This document shows positions 1-13,100 of a DNA stretch of 64,000 nt, piece by piece; the first letter of the stretch is position 1, and every line of letters starts with the position of its first letter. Source of the DNA: Spirodela intermedia (Eukaryota > Streptophyta > Magnoliopsida > Alismatales > Araceae). The notes below the pieces were generated by a model. That model did not search any database. It had not been told where the DNA came from and saw nothing but the letters and a program-made list of their open reading frames with translations. The DNA lies in assembly GCA_902729315.2 (NCBI GenBank), contig LR746267.1, positions 3,356,386 to 3,420,385 on the forward strand, written 5' to 3'. Both the position numbers and the translations under genes were made by a program.

Positions 1-763
1 TATGTGGACCTGAGGATGAAGCTCCTTAACATGCATCCCACCTCTATCTAGCTCTTCTTCGTTAGGTGACAATTATTGGAGACGATTCAATGACCCATTT
101 CATTGATCTCTAGACTTTGTAAGAAGATCTACAGATTGCCCACGTCATCCTTATCCGAAGAGAGCCTTCAAGGTTGTGAACATTGCACGACGATCCTTCC
201 AAACGCTCAAGATTTTCGTGCATTGTTGACGCATCATTATCGCGATGCGAGAATTTTATTTTCCTACATTCAACTTAATTTTTACTTCATTTAGTAATAA
301 TTTATGTGATTTAAATTTACCAAGCTATATTTCATTCAATTATAATTCTTTTAGCTTTTACATATCTTAATTTGATCAATTAAATCATCTATAATTACTT
401 ACGTAAGAATCACTAGGTGGAACTCTATTTTAGTTTGATTCATGATCGTCGAGTGCTAACATCATCTTGACGTCCATACCCTTATATCTCTTTTTCGTGA
501 ATTTTAAATATATTTTATTTTTTATTTTGTAGTATAAAATTTATTAAAAAAATTATTCTTTGAGAAAAATTTTAAAAAATTACCTAGTATTATATTACAT
601 CATTGTGATCATTCTGAAAAATTACCTCTATTTTTGAAAGTTTTATTAAATTATAATTAATATATTTTTTCAAAAATACTTCTAAATATCTAAAAATTAC
701 TATTTTCTAGTTTTATAAATTTTAAATTTGTATGATTTACTATACATCGACTAAGTCATGTCA
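1..763 (+). mobile_element. 5' LTR (3' portion) of gypsy element A
   Basis: The first 763 bases align by eye, block for block, with the last half of the 1.6-kb LTRs found complete at 15379-17002 and 24064-25693. The LTR ends in the family terminus GTCATGTCA (decayed from GTCACGTCA), directly followed by a primer-binding site and gag. It is therefore the 5' LTR of the element whose internal region follows. Its start lies outside the window. Many CG positions of the younger copies read TG or CA here. Confidence 0.85.
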
Positions 764-768
764 AATTT

Positions 769-786
769 TGGCATCATTGTTGGGGA
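769..786 (+). promoter_or_regulatory. Decayed primer-binding site of element A
   Basis: TGGCATCATTGTTGGGGA starts six bases after the LTR end. It matches the TGGCGCCGTTGCCGGGGA-type primer-binding site usual in Athila/Tat-lineage gypsy elements, except for five transitions, all C-to-T or G-to-A. The position next to the LTR and before gag fits minus-strand priming. The lineage call from this motif is from family knowledge. Confidence 0.7.
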
Positions 787-899
787 TGTATTACATAATA
801 TTTAGTATTTTTTTATTTTTCTCTTAGTGTACACAAAAAAGTTTACTTTAGTTTTATTTTCTTCTTGCCAAAAAAATTTAAAAAAAAAAGGAAATGAAG

Positions 900-2410
900 A
901 GAAGCAAGGCAAAGATTAGAGCATACTAAAGGAGGGTAATAATTATTAAACTTTTTCCTTGAAGTTATTGATTTTTATACATGGGAGAAGATCCTTGCAT
1001 TCAAGGCTAGAAAATCCTTTCACTATTTCATTCGATACTAAAAATTTGAAAGAAAAATTAATTTGGATAAATCTTGAAGGAAGTACAGGTCAAATTAAGA
1101 ATAATTCTATGGCCATAAAAAATCATTATATCCCTGATTTATTTCAAAGAGCATCTAATATTAGAGTCCCATTAACACCCACTATTAAATTCGAAATAAA
1201 TCTAAAAAATTTTCAAATGCTTCTTAATTTTCATGGATTGACTTTAGAGGAACCTCATCAGTATTTAGAAAAATTTCATATGATTTGTGATTTAGTTAAT
1301 CTCTCTCAAGTTACTTTAGAAATTATTAAGATGAAATTATTTTCTCATACATTTAGGGACAAAGCTAGTCATTGGCTATCTACATTAGATAAAGAATTAA
1401 CTAGCTAGAAAGATATAGAACATGAATTTCTTCAAAAATTTTATCCCTTAGGAAAAACTCAAAATATGAGAAAATATATATGGAGCTTTTCTCAAAGACT
1501 AGGAGAAATTTTACATGAGACATGAGAAAAATTTAAAGATTTATTCAGAAAGTGTCTTCATCATGCTATACCCAAGTGACAGCTTAATAGAATTTTTTAT
1601 GATGGATTATTAGAACACAAAAATATAGTTGATTCTATATGTGAAAGAGCTTTTATGGAGAAAATCTCTGATGAGATTTATAGTCTTTATGAGAATTTAA
1701 GTGAAAATTCTAGAAAATAAGCTTCTTTTGAATTATATGACAGGGATAAGAAGAAATAAATTTATGAATTGTATCATCAAAATAATTTTAATTTACAAAA
1801 TGAGGTTAATCATATTAATCAAATATTAGAAAAACTTGATTTACTTATTGACAATATTAAAAAGCCTCTTAACTTTTAATTTAATTCAAATAGTATATGT
1901 CATATGTATGGTGAAAATGATTATTCTGAATTTAAATACTATAATTTAGATCAATCATTTCACCCTATGCAAGAATAAGTGCAAGTAGTTCATGATTTTA
2001 ATAGAAATAGGGAGCCTTTTTTAAATTCTTATAATCCTAATTGGAGGAATAATTCTTCGTGGAGAAACCCAAATAATATTCAAAATCCAGAAGCACTTAG
2101 ACCTAATTCAAACTCTAAATTTCGTCCAAAATAAGAAAATATATTTAAAAAAAACCAGCCCTCTCAAATCCAATCTGATAATATGAAAATGATATAGCAA
2201 ATGAGTCAAATGATACAATAAACTATGAATCAAATGATGTTGCAGTAGAAACAAATTATAGAGGCTCTTGGGAATAAGAGAGAAGAGGGACAACTACCTA
2301 GTGAGCCCATAAAAAATCTAGGGAACCACCCAACAATAGGATTTCAATAAGGAAAGTTTAGTACCATGAATATAAGAAAAAACTCATGAAATGAAAATGT
2401 TAGGACATTG
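900..2410 (+). pseudogene. gag pseudogene of gypsy element A
   Basis: The longest open stretch (959-1408) has the retrotransposon gag core: the segment FHGLTLEEPHQYLEKF followed by FRDKASHWL, as in Athila/Tat-type Gag. The same frame continues to about 2400 with in-frame stops at Gln- and Trp-type positions, for example 1406-1408 and in 1520-1760. The paralogous gag of element B (about 18130-19500) aligns along its length and keeps several of these codons open. The stops fit cytosine deamination. The coding region is cut after 2410 by a reverse-oriented solo LTR and continues at 6285. It is not expected to make protein. Confidence 0.8.
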
Positions 2411-3806
2411 AATGCTGACGTGACTTAGTCATTGTATAGTAAACCACGCAAATTTAAAATTTATAAAACTAGAAAACACGAATGTTCTGATATTTAGAAG
2501 TATTTATGAATAAATATATCAATTATAATTCAATAAAACTTCTAAAAATAGCTGCTATTTTCCAAGTCAATCACAGGGATGTAATATAATATCTAGTAAT
2601 TATTCAGAATTTTTTTCAAAGAATACTATTTTCTATTAATTTTATACTAGGAAATTAAAAGGAAATATATTTAAAATTTATAAAAAAGGGAAATAAGGGT
2701 GCGGATGTCAGGATGACGTCAGTGCCTGGTAAATGTGAATCAGGCGAAATTAGAGTTCCATCTGACGATTCTTATGTAAGTCATTACATACGATTTAATT
2801 GATCAAATTAAGATCTGTAAAAGGTGAAAGAATTGTAATAGAATGAAGTATATCTTGGTAAATTTAAAATTAATAAATTATCACTAAATAAAATGAAAAT
2901 TAAGTTGAAAGCAAGAAAACAGAGTTCTTGCGTCGCAGTGGCGATGCGTCGGCGATGCATCGAAATCTTGAGCATTCGGGAGAATCGTCATGTAGTGTCC
3001 ATGACCTCGAAGGCTTTTCTTAGACAAGGACGACACGGGCAATCTCTAGATCTCCTTGCAAAGTCTAGAGATTAATGAAATGGGTCGCCGAATCGTCTCT
3101 GGCGGCTGTCACCCGGCAAGCAGAAAACGGCAACTTTTGCAGTTCTCTGACGGCTGTCACCTGACGAAGAGGAGTTGGATGGAGGTGGGGCATGTGTCAG
3201 GGAGCTTCATCCTCAGATCCGCACAGTAAGAGGAGGCTCTTCATGGCATCTGGTATGCTCTGAGGAGGTGGCTACTCGTCTCCTGACGGATCATCCTCTT
3301 CCCCATGACGGCTTGTTCGTCAATTAATCAGAGATGCTTTACTCGATGGATTCGCGATCCTTTTATCGCGAATCATTCAGCAATTTTAGTAACAACGCTC
3401 CACAAATCACGTTGACGAGATTTTCACTGATGATCTAGTGGTTATGATTGCTTAATCCTTCACCGGCGATCTGTAGGAAAGTTACGATAATCAGATAAAA
3501 AATATGAGTTTTGGTTCTAGGAGGATTCGAACCCGTGCTAGTTGCTCACCCTTTCTGCGGAAGGTGTGACGTGAGTTTAGTCCCACATCACTTGTCTGCC
3601 AAGTTTTGGGTGAATATATAGTAATGTTACATTTGAAAGCAAGTTCCTTTCTCGTGTGTGTACGACCACTCCTTACCTCACAGCCGGCTGGCCATTGGTG
3701 ATGTGGAAGGAGAGTGGTGCACACGTGTCCCTATCGGTTCAAGCTGCTCGAGCCCCTACTCACGACTACTCCCTAATTGTGCTTCCGACCCGCTTGTGGG
3801 CCCAGG

Positions 3807-6039
3807 TGACAGTGATGTAGGACGGACCAAGAATCCTTGTACCTAATCAATGAAACTCAAGACTCGAGATGGGGCAGTCGGACAAATCCGATAAGAATGT
3901 GTGGACCCTAGACTCTAGGTCTGACCACGTAACCTAAGTATAGGTAGGCGTACCAATATGCACGATCAACCCAGAACAACCCGGGAAAACACTCGACGAT
4001 GGTAAGTGTGAGGCTCTCTCGATCCACGTCTGGATAGATGGTAGAATGGTAGTCTAGGGCTACAGCTCACGAACGGTGACGAATCTGGTGCAGAGTCGGA
4101 AGTCACAATCCGATAACTGTCTTATCCTATCTACATTCTCCTGATGGTGGTGGAGACGAGCCGAGAAAACCCTTCAAAAGATAATTAAACTTAAGTAAGA
4201 AGGGGTATAGGGCTAACCTTCGGGGTTGTGTAGCCCGACGGGTCGTGATGGAGTAGAGATTCGACGAAGGCAGAGACGTCTGGTGAAGAGCGATGCTCAG
4301 CGTCGACAGTCAGTCCTGGTCGAGAGTCGTAGTAGCCGTCGTCGTAAGGTGTGGCATGGACGGCACAAGCGTGGGCCCGCTGGTGGGCTGAAGGGCACGC
4401 TAGCGGGCGCGCACGGCAAGCTGCGTGGTGGCCTTAGGGCACGCGGGCGGTGGCACAGGGTGAGCATGCAGGCCACAAGAGCCGGTGCGCGGGGCGCATG
4501 CGGCCGCGGCGCTTCAGCGGGAAGGCCGAGCATCTGCGGCGCTTCGGCAGGAATGCCGAGCGTCAGCGACGCTTCGGCGGGAATGCCGAGCATCGGCAGC
4601 GCTTCGGTGGGAAGGCAGAGCGTCAGCGGCGCTTTGGCAGGAATGCCAAGCGTCAGCGGCTCTTTGACAAGAATGCCGAGTGTCAGCGGCTCTCGGCAGG
4701 AATGTCGAGCGTCAGTGGTGCTTCGGCGGGAATGCCAAGCATCAGCAGCGCTTTGACGGGAATGCCGAGCGTCGGCGGTTGGGTGGAAACCCAACCATCG
4801 CCGGAAGGGTCGGCCTTCTCTAGTGACACCGGGAAGTGGAGTAGAGGAAGGAGACGATCCGGCCAATGATACCAAGGAGGGTTGAGCCCTCCTGGTCTAG
4901 GCAGCGCTGGAAATGGCGCGACAGCGACGGATTGTCGAGAAACTCCGACGGGGCCTGTGAGGAGCTTAGACTGGATTTGGCTCGTCGGCATGGCAGCGGG
5001 GTCTCTCCCGACGTCGGCGGCAGGCAGTTGTTCATCGGCGAATGACCAGCAACTGGGCGGAGTGACAGATGGTGGCTCTGGCGAGTTTAGGGTGGAGTTC
5101 TGGAGGAAGAGGTGGCAATCGAACCAGGAGTCAAGAGACTCCGGTGGAGTGCTCGGCGACGGCTCGTAAGGAGGTGAAGCAAACCCCTTTTGTCACGATG
5201 GCATGACGGGGTTCCAGCAGAGGCAGTGGCAGTTGCAGTGGCAACTGCGGCCGTTTCGTCCGGTGATGGCGGCGATCTCACGCACAGCAACAAAGTTGTC
5301 CAGCGGCGGCCGTGGTCTCAGGCGGCAGCGGGATTCTCCAGCAGTATCGTCACGATGAACGAAGTCCTCAAGGGGGGGTATCGACAGCCTTCCTCTCCCT
5401 CCCCTCCCTATTCTAGGTCACGAGGAAGATAACTCACAATGATAATTTCTCTCAAAAAAATATGGCGCTCCCTTGAGGTGGGGTCCTACCTCCCTTTATA
5501 TGGGGCCCACAAGTGGGCTAAGGGGAGGTGGGCCCACTTGAGGCCCTCAAGCCCATAAGCCACAAAAGGCTACAAAAGGGGCGTATTGGGCCTCTTAAAG
5601 AGAGACCTAATAAGCTCCCCAAAAAGGAGAAAGAGGAGGGCCTCTTACAGTGCTTAAGTGGGCCTCAAATGAAAACCCAAATAAGCCCCAAAAGAGACCC
5701 AAAGGGAAAGACACATAGGTCCCCCCCTTAGGGTTTTATTGGGCCTCAAAAGAGAGACCCAATAAAACCCTAAAGAAAGAGTGACACAAACAACAACACA
5801 CACACATAGAATTGGGCCCACTAACACACAAACACGAGGCCCAACAAGTCAACGTGAAAATACAAAGAAAGATAAGGGTGAGCTTGAGCTCGTCGTCGTC
5901 GCGGAGGTGTAATGTCGTAGTCCCGAAAGGCTAGGCCGTGTAGCGAAAGCCAGGCTCCTTCGTCTTCGCACGTTAATTGGGCTGAACTCAGACTACCAGT
6001 GTCTCTTGAGCTGATGGAGATGGGTCCCGCTCGCCATCA
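3807..6039 (-). mobile_element. Unclassified 2.2-kb insertion with promoter-like region
   Basis: The LTR sequence stops near 3806 and resumes near 6040, and the DNA between is unrelated to it. On the minus strand the insert can be read as TGATGGCGAG...CACTGTCA, so it has TG...CA ends like an LTR, but no clear target duplication is visible. A TATAAAG box lies on the minus strand at 5494-5500, after a GC-rich stretch rich in GGGCCC and AGGCCCA motifs. Downstream of it lie GC-rich sequence and a 30-bp minisatellite. No protein domain was recognised in any frame. It could be a solo LTR of a different long-LTR family or a captured gene fragment. Confidence 0.45.
4507..4775. repeat. 30-bp minisatellite, about nine copies
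   Basis: Nine consecutive units of 30 bp (one of 29) follow the pattern CGGCGCTTCGGCGGGAATGC followed by CGAGCGTCAG. Because 30 is a multiple of three, every frame reads as a 10-residue protein repeat, which explains the apparent repetitive ORFs here on both strands. I see no reason to treat those ORFs as genes. Confidence 0.9.
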
Positions 6040-6284
6040 GGCAGGCGGGTCCCCCTCATTTTATTTTATTTTTATTCTTATTTATTTTTCTTCATTTATC
6101 TCAAAAGTAAGACTTTAAAAATTATATAAATTCGTATAAAATCACATAATTACCCAAAAATTCATGTTAATCAACTAAAAACCACTTTTCACACTTTAAT
6201 ACAAATATAAGTCTATTTATCATGAGTTAAGGCTAAAACTATATTATTTACTAATTATTAACTCATGATAATGAAGACTTATCA

Positions 6285-9200
6285 AATGCATTAAGGAGTG
6301 AAAAGATTTTACCTGATCCTTATCCCCAAACATTAGAAGAAAAGGAAAACATGGACAACCGAAAACAAAATCAAATAAGAGTAGAAGAGAATTTTATAGA
6401 TTCTACCAAGGAAATTCCGAAAGAAAGGAAAACCATTCTATTTCCTAAAGCTCTAGAGCTTAGAAAAAAAAAGAAAAAGAAACACAATGAAGAAATAAAG
6501 AAAATTTTACAAGATGTGTAAATTAGTCTTCCTTTACTTACTGCCATTGAACATATTCCTAAATATGCTAGAGTTTTGAAACAAATGTGTATACCAAAAA
6601 GGCACCTAGAGTAGAAAAATTATCTATGCATACTAGTGCTTTATTATTAAATCAATTACCATATAAATTGAGAGATACTGATGCCCTTTTAATTTTGTGT
6701 GATATTAGTGGATCCATTTTTCAAAATGTATTACTTGACACTGGTGCTAGTATTAATTTATTACTTGTAAGTGTTTGTGATAAATTTAACATTGCTGATC
6801 TTAAACCTTCTATTATTACTTTATAATTTATTGATAAATCTATAAAAAATCCTAAAGGTATTTTAGAAAATGTGATAGTAATAATTAAAGTGTGTTAATT
6901 TTTAGTTGATTTTATAGTGTTAGAAATAGATTTTAATGAACAATTTTGTGATACATCAATCATTCTAGGGAGACTATTTCTGCATATAATAAAGATGAAT
7001 ACTGTTTTCCTATAGATATTGTAAAAATTTCATGTGAAGATCAACCAGTAGAAATTAAAATTTTTGAGGTATCAAATGATCTTAAGAAATCCCAAGTATA
7101 TGATTGTCATATCATAGATCTTCTAGATGATTTTGATGATCTAGATGTTATTGATGACTGTGTGCTGAAAGAATTAGAGGAAATAGAGAATATAAATTTG
7201 GGAGAAAAGAAAAAGAAAAATCATCTAAATTTAGAGTTGAAACCTCTTCCCTCTAGTTTAAAATATATAGTTTTGGAGGAAAATAATTCATTTCCTATTA
7301 TTATTGCACCTGATTTGAGTGATGAACAAGAAGAAGAATTATTAAATATATTTCAAAAAAATAAGAAAGTTATTGGCTAGAAAATGGATGATCCTAGGGG
7401 TATTGATATGAGTGTATGCATGCATAGTATATATCTAGAGGAGGGGGCTAAAACTAATAGGGAACTACAACGAAGATTAAATCCTAACATGATGGAAATT
7501 GTAAAAAAAATAAATTTTAAAGTGGCTAGTTGTTGATATTATTTATCCTATTTTAGATAACAAATGGGTTAACTCAACACAAGTGGTGTCAAAAAAATCA
7601 AGGATCACAGTTATAAAAACCAAAATGGGGATGAAATACAAACAAGATTAATTATTGGTTGAAGGTTTACATTTATTATAGAAAATTAAATACAGTTACT
7701 AGAAAAGATCATTTTTCCCTACCATTTACTAATCAAATTCTAAAAAAATTAACTTAAAAAAGCTTCTTTTGTTTTCTAGATGGATACTCTAGTTATAATC
7801 AAATTTATATAAACCCTTTAGATCAAGAAAAAATAACTTTCACTTGTTCATTTGGTACTTTTACTTTTAAATGCATGTCTTTTGGTTTGTGTAATGCTCC
7901 AGCCACATTTCAAAGATGTATGCTGTCTATTTTTTCTGATATGACTAAAACATACATGGAAATTTTTATGAATGATTTTTCTATTTTCGGTGACTCATTT
8001 GATGAATGCTTAAATCATTTACAGCATTTACTTGAGAAATCTATAGAAAAAAAATTAGTTTTGAGTTAGGAGAAATCATATTTTATGGTTAGACAAGGAG
8101 TTGTGTTGGGTCATATTGTGAGTGAAAGGGGTTTAGAGGTGGATAGAGCAAAAATTGATATTATATCTAAAATGAAACCTCTGAATTTGTTAAAATAGAT
8201 TAAATATTTCTTGGGTCATGCAAGTTCATATAGAAAATTTATTCAATATTTTTTAAAAATTTCTAAACCTTTCACCATATTATTATCTAAAGATGTGTCT
8301 TTTAATTTTGATGAGAAATGTTTTGAGTCTTTTTTTGAAATAAAAAGATTACTTACTAAGGCACTCATTTACAAGCTTTTGATTGGTCCCTTCCCTTTGA
8401 AATAATGTGTGATGCATCGAATTATGTAGTAGGAGCCGTTCTAGGACAAAGAAAAGAGTCAAAACCCATAATAATTTCATATGCTAATAAAACTATATCC
8501 GATGTTCAATGAAATTATACCACGACTGAAAAAAAGTTGTTAGCTATAGTATTTTCATTAGAAAGGTTTAAATCATATATTTTGGGAGCTAAAATTATTA
8601 TTTATACTGATCATGTAGTATTAAAATATTTGTTAAATAAGAAAGATGCAAAGCCACGTTTATTAAGATAGATTTTATTGTTGCAGGAATTTGACTTAGA
8701 AATAAAAGATAAAAAAGGTTTCAAGAATGTTGTTGCTGACCATCTTTCTAGATTGAATGATACAGAAATAAATGCAACACCTTTATAAGACATAATTCTA
8801 GATGAATAATTGATGGCAGCTCAACATCAACCATCACCATGGTATGCACATATTGTTAATTTTCTGATTTCTAGAAAATTCTAGAATAGTGGGATAAGAA
8901 TAGAAAATATCAGTTCTTTTCTAAGATTAAAAATTATTTTTGGCATGATCCTGATTTATATTATTTGGGCAATGATCAAATTTTAAGGAGATGTGTTCCT
9001 GAAGAAGAATATCATAGCATTCTTAACATGTGCCATTCATTTAATTGTGGAGGACATTTCTCTAGATGAAAAATAGCTGCAAAAATTTTTCAATGTGGTT
9101 TTTATTGGCCTACAATCATTAGAAATTTTATAGAATTTAGTACAACATGTATTTCATGCTAATCTATAGGTAATATGAGTAAAAAAGATGAAATGTCCAT

Positions 9201-10130
9201 GACATGTTAGTAGTCAAAAATTTTGATGTATGGAGAATAGATTTCATGAGTCCCTTCCCATCAGCTGAATAATATGAATATATTTTGCTTCTTGTTGATT
9301 ATGTGTCTAAGTGGGTGGAAGCTATTCTTACTAGAACTAAGGATCATAAAATCGTGATGAAATTTATGTAAGAAAATATTTTTTCAAGATTTGGATGTCC
9401 TAGAGTGATTATTAGTGATGGAGGAACACATTTTATAAATAAATATTTTTGGGAACTATTAAAAAAGAATGGAGTACACCAAAGAGTAGTCACTCCATAT
9501 CATCCCCAAACAAATGGGCAAGCTGAAGTAGCAAATAGGGATTCAGAGAATTTTGAGAAAAATAGATGCATTATAAGATGCATCTAGGCTTATAGAATAG
9601 CTAATAAAAATCTCATAGGTATGTCCCCATTTCGTCTCATTTTTGAAAAGCCATGTCATCTTCCTATGGAAATAGAGCATAAAGTATTATGGGCTATAAA
9701 AATTTTATGTATGGATGAAAAATCAGCTGCTGGCATAAACTTTTTCAGTTACATGAACTAGAGGAGTTGAGGAATGAAGCTTATGAAAATCATAGAATAT
9801 ATAAAGAAAAAACTAAAACTTTTCATCATAAATACATTAGTAGAAAAAAAAATTGATGTTGGACAAAAAGTGTGGTTATATGATCCTAGGCTGAAATTAT
9901 TCACAAGAAAATTAAAATTAAAATGGACATGGCCTTATGTGGTGGAATAGACATATGATCATGGGGCTGTAATAATTAAAGATCCTAAAAGTGATCATAA
10001 CTTTAAGGTAAATAGACAGTAGCTTAAACATTACATAGAACATGAATGGCTTATAGAAAAAGAAATTTTATTATTAAAAGAAATTTAAGAATAAGATTAA
10101 TGTGTCCAACTAGAGACATTAAATTCAGCG
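6285..10130 (+). pseudogene. pol pseudogene of gypsy element A (PR-RT-RH-INT)
   Basis: Domains run in gypsy order. The aspartic protease has LLDTGASINLL (about 6734-6766). Reverse transcriptase spans about 7560-8390 with PFGLCNAPATFQR-type sequence near 7875, but its catalytic segment reads FMNDF instead of F(I/M)DDF near 7965. RNase H covers about 8400-8780 (motif IMCDASNYV). Integrase covers about 8960-9890 with a zinc-finger-like CHSFNCGGH region and the core segments [11 protein letters not shown] and ISDGGTHF. Many stops and frameshifts break it. The 3' LTR is absent, because copia sequence begins near 10185. Domain order and motif style place it with Athila/Tat gypsy elements. Confidence 0.85.
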
Positions 10131-10184
10131 TTGCATGGGAGACAACGCATAGCCTTTATTTCATTTATTTTTTTTTAACAAACA

Positions 10185-13100
10185 GCTCTTTTTGTTCCTA
10201 AACTATGTGCTAACATTTCTCAGCTTAGGCAAACTTGATGAGGAAGGTTGCCAGATGGTCATGTTTGGAGGCCACTTGACCATCTTTGACCAAGATGGAG
10301 CTCTATTAGCAAAAGTCCACAAAACGGAGGGAAGACTTTACTTGCTCAAACTCAATGTCGTAAATCATTGTCTAATCACAAAAGGGGAAGAAAATTCAAG
10401 TTGGCTATGGCACTCGAGGTTTGGCCACTTGAATTTTCACACATTAAAGGAAATGCCTTGTAGGGAAGCAACATTGCACTCCATTTCCAAAAGTTTATGC
10501 TTTCAGAGCCTCAGAGCCCCTTGAGCTGGTGTATGTTGACATCTATGGTCCAATTATCCCATCCACATTAAGAGGGAGTAAGTATTTTCTCCTTGTAGTT
10601 GATGACTTCTTGCAACTAATGTGGGTAGCCATGCTCAAACACAAATTTGAAGCTTTCCATGAACTCAAAAAGTTTAAGGCTTTGGCTAAAGGAGAGAAGA
10701 ATACAAAAATCAAGTGTCTTTGATCAGATAGAGGAGGGAAGTTTTCTTCTGACGAGTTCATTGAGTTTTGTGTTTCGCAGGGCATTAAGAGGTAGTTGAC
10801 TGCTCCCTACTCTCCTTAGCAGAATGGTATAGTAGAGAGGAAGAACTAGACAATTATGTCCATGGTTAGGAGTATGCTGAAAGAGAAGGAGATGCTCGAG
10901 AGTTGTGGGGAGAGGCAGTCAATACCTCTATATACCTCTTAAATTGGACTTCCACTAAAAGTTTGCAAGGGTTGACTCCATATGAGCTATGGATCGGGAG
11001 AAAGCTGACAATTGATTATCTATATGTATTTGGCTCCATTATGCATGTGAAATGCACTAAAGGACTGTAGAAAAAGTTAGATGACCGCAGTCAACCAATG
11101 ATTTTCATTGGGTATGAAGTGGGAACGAAAGAGTATCGTTGCTACAACCCTGTCAACAGCAAAGTTAACATCAGCCAGGATGTTATCTTTGAAGAAGACA
11201 ACAAGTGGAACTAGGAAAAAAGGGGTAAGAGTGATTCTAAACTTACTTTTTTCCCAAAATTTCTTGCTGATTATGGAGTAGAGAATACCTCTATTAACAA
11301 AAGTGATGAAGGTGAGACTTATGAGTCTCGAGAAGGCCTTTCTATCTCACAATCTAAATCTAAAGACAGTCAGCCCAAAATGTTCAGGTCTCTTGACCAA
11401 ATTTACTTTGAGACATGTCCCATTTCCTCAGAGGATGCTAATTGTTTACTCTCACATGAAGAGCCTGTCTCCTACAGTGAAGCAGCACGAGAGGAAGCAT
11501 GGAGGAATGCCATGAAAGAAGAAATGGCGGCCATCGATAGAAGTCAAAAATGGGAATTGGTGAGTCCTCCGGCCAATTACAATCTCATTGGACAGAAATA
11601 GATTTTTAGGGTCAAAAGGAATGACAAGGGAGATGTTGTGAAGCATAAGGCGATAGTTGTGAAGAGGTATTCCCAAAGACAAGGAATCGACTATGATGAA
11701 TTATTTGCTCCTGTGATTTGATTTGAATCGATATGTGCTCTTATTGCCATTGTAGCTCAGAAGGGATGGCTGCTGCATCATCTCGATGTAAAGTCAGCCT
11801 TTTTGAATGGAGAGGTGGAGGAGGAGTTATATGTCAAGCAACCAAAAGGTTTTGTGGTGAAGAATAGGGAGAACCATGTCTTGAAACTAAAGAAATCCCT
11901 TTATGGGCTTAAGTAAGTGCCATGGGCATGGTATTTCAAATTACATAAGTGCCTTGCTTCACTCGGATTCTCAAGGAGCAATTATGAGCAATCTGTCTAC
12001 TTGAAGAGGTCAAATAGATCTCACTTGATTATCGGAGTTTATGTCGATGATCTGTTAGTAATGGGTGAGAATGACAGTGACATTAACAAATTCACAGATC
12101 AAATGATGAATTTCTTTCATATGAGTGATCTTGGACAGCTTTGCTCCTACCTAGGCATTGAAGTAGCTCAAGAAGGAGCTAGGATCACTCTGTCACAGAG
12201 AGCCTATGCACTCAAGATACTGGATATTGCAAGAATGAGGGAGTGCAATCCAGTCCATACTCTTCTTGAAGCTAGAATTAAATTCAGTCAACAGAATTTG
12301 GGATCGTCAATTGATTCTACCCACTTCCATAGCCTCATCGGAAGTCTAAGGTACTTGACTCACACTCGACCTGACCTAATTTTCTCTGTGGGATTACTGA
12401 GCAGGTTTATGGAGAACCCTACTTCAGAACATCTCTCAGGGATTAAGTGGATTCTAAGGTACGTTAGAGAAACAATAGACTATGACTTAGTCTATGAGAA
12501 AGGGAAGACAGAAGCAAAATTAGTCAACTATAGTGATAGCGACTTTGCTGGTGATGAGGAAGATCGGAAGAGCACCTCCAGGCATGCTTTCTTTCTCGGT
12601 GATATGCTGATCAGCTGGGCCTCAGAAGCGAAAATCAGTAGCTCTATCTTCATGTTAGGAAGAGTATATTGCTGCCACTACTGCCGCATGTCAGGGCGTG
12701 TGGCTGAATCGATTTTTTAGTTAGTTAATAGGAGAGGCAGAAGGGATTGTGAAACTACTTGTGGATAACCAATCGGCAATCATCCTAAGCAAGAATCCGG
12801 TGCATCATAATCATACGAAGCACATTGACACGAATTATCATTTTATTTGTCAGTGCGTTGGAGAAAAATGGATCATGATTGATTACGTGAAGACAAAAGG
12901 ATCAGCTGGCAGATATCCTCACCAAGTTTCTTAGAAGGACGAGATTTGTTGAAATGCGGAGGCGTCTCGGAGTACAACATATACTTGCGAAGGAGCAAGA
13001 GCAGGGAGGAGATTGATGGGGAACTGCTCCTGCTCCGTCATCAATTACAGATAACGGTGTTTTGAAACAGACAATTTGGTTTTTTCGTTCTGTTATGTTC

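Larger units (their letters stand above)
2416..6284 (-). mobile_element. Solo LTR (reverse) inside element A, itself interrupted
   Basis: Reading the minus strand, the sequence starts TGATAAGTCTTCATT and ends GTCACGTCA, the termini of the family LTR. It is flanked by the 5-bp duplication AATGC at 2411-2415 and 6285-6289. The gag-pol sequence on both sides rejoins at this point when compared with element B near 19585. Only one LTR and no internal region are present, so it is a solo LTR left by LTR-LTR recombination. About 2.2 kb of foreign DNA (3807-6039) splits it. Confidence 0.9.

Noticed and set aside
4226-4875. Repetitive ORFs with a 10-residue period (GMPSVSGASA-type)
   Set aside because: The 30-bp minisatellite is a multiple of three, so it is open in several frames at once; no family recognised and no conserved frame preference seen.
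3807-6039. DNA transposon with terminal inverted repeats
   Set aside because: The two ends do not form a convincing inverted repeat and no target duplication of transposon type is visible.
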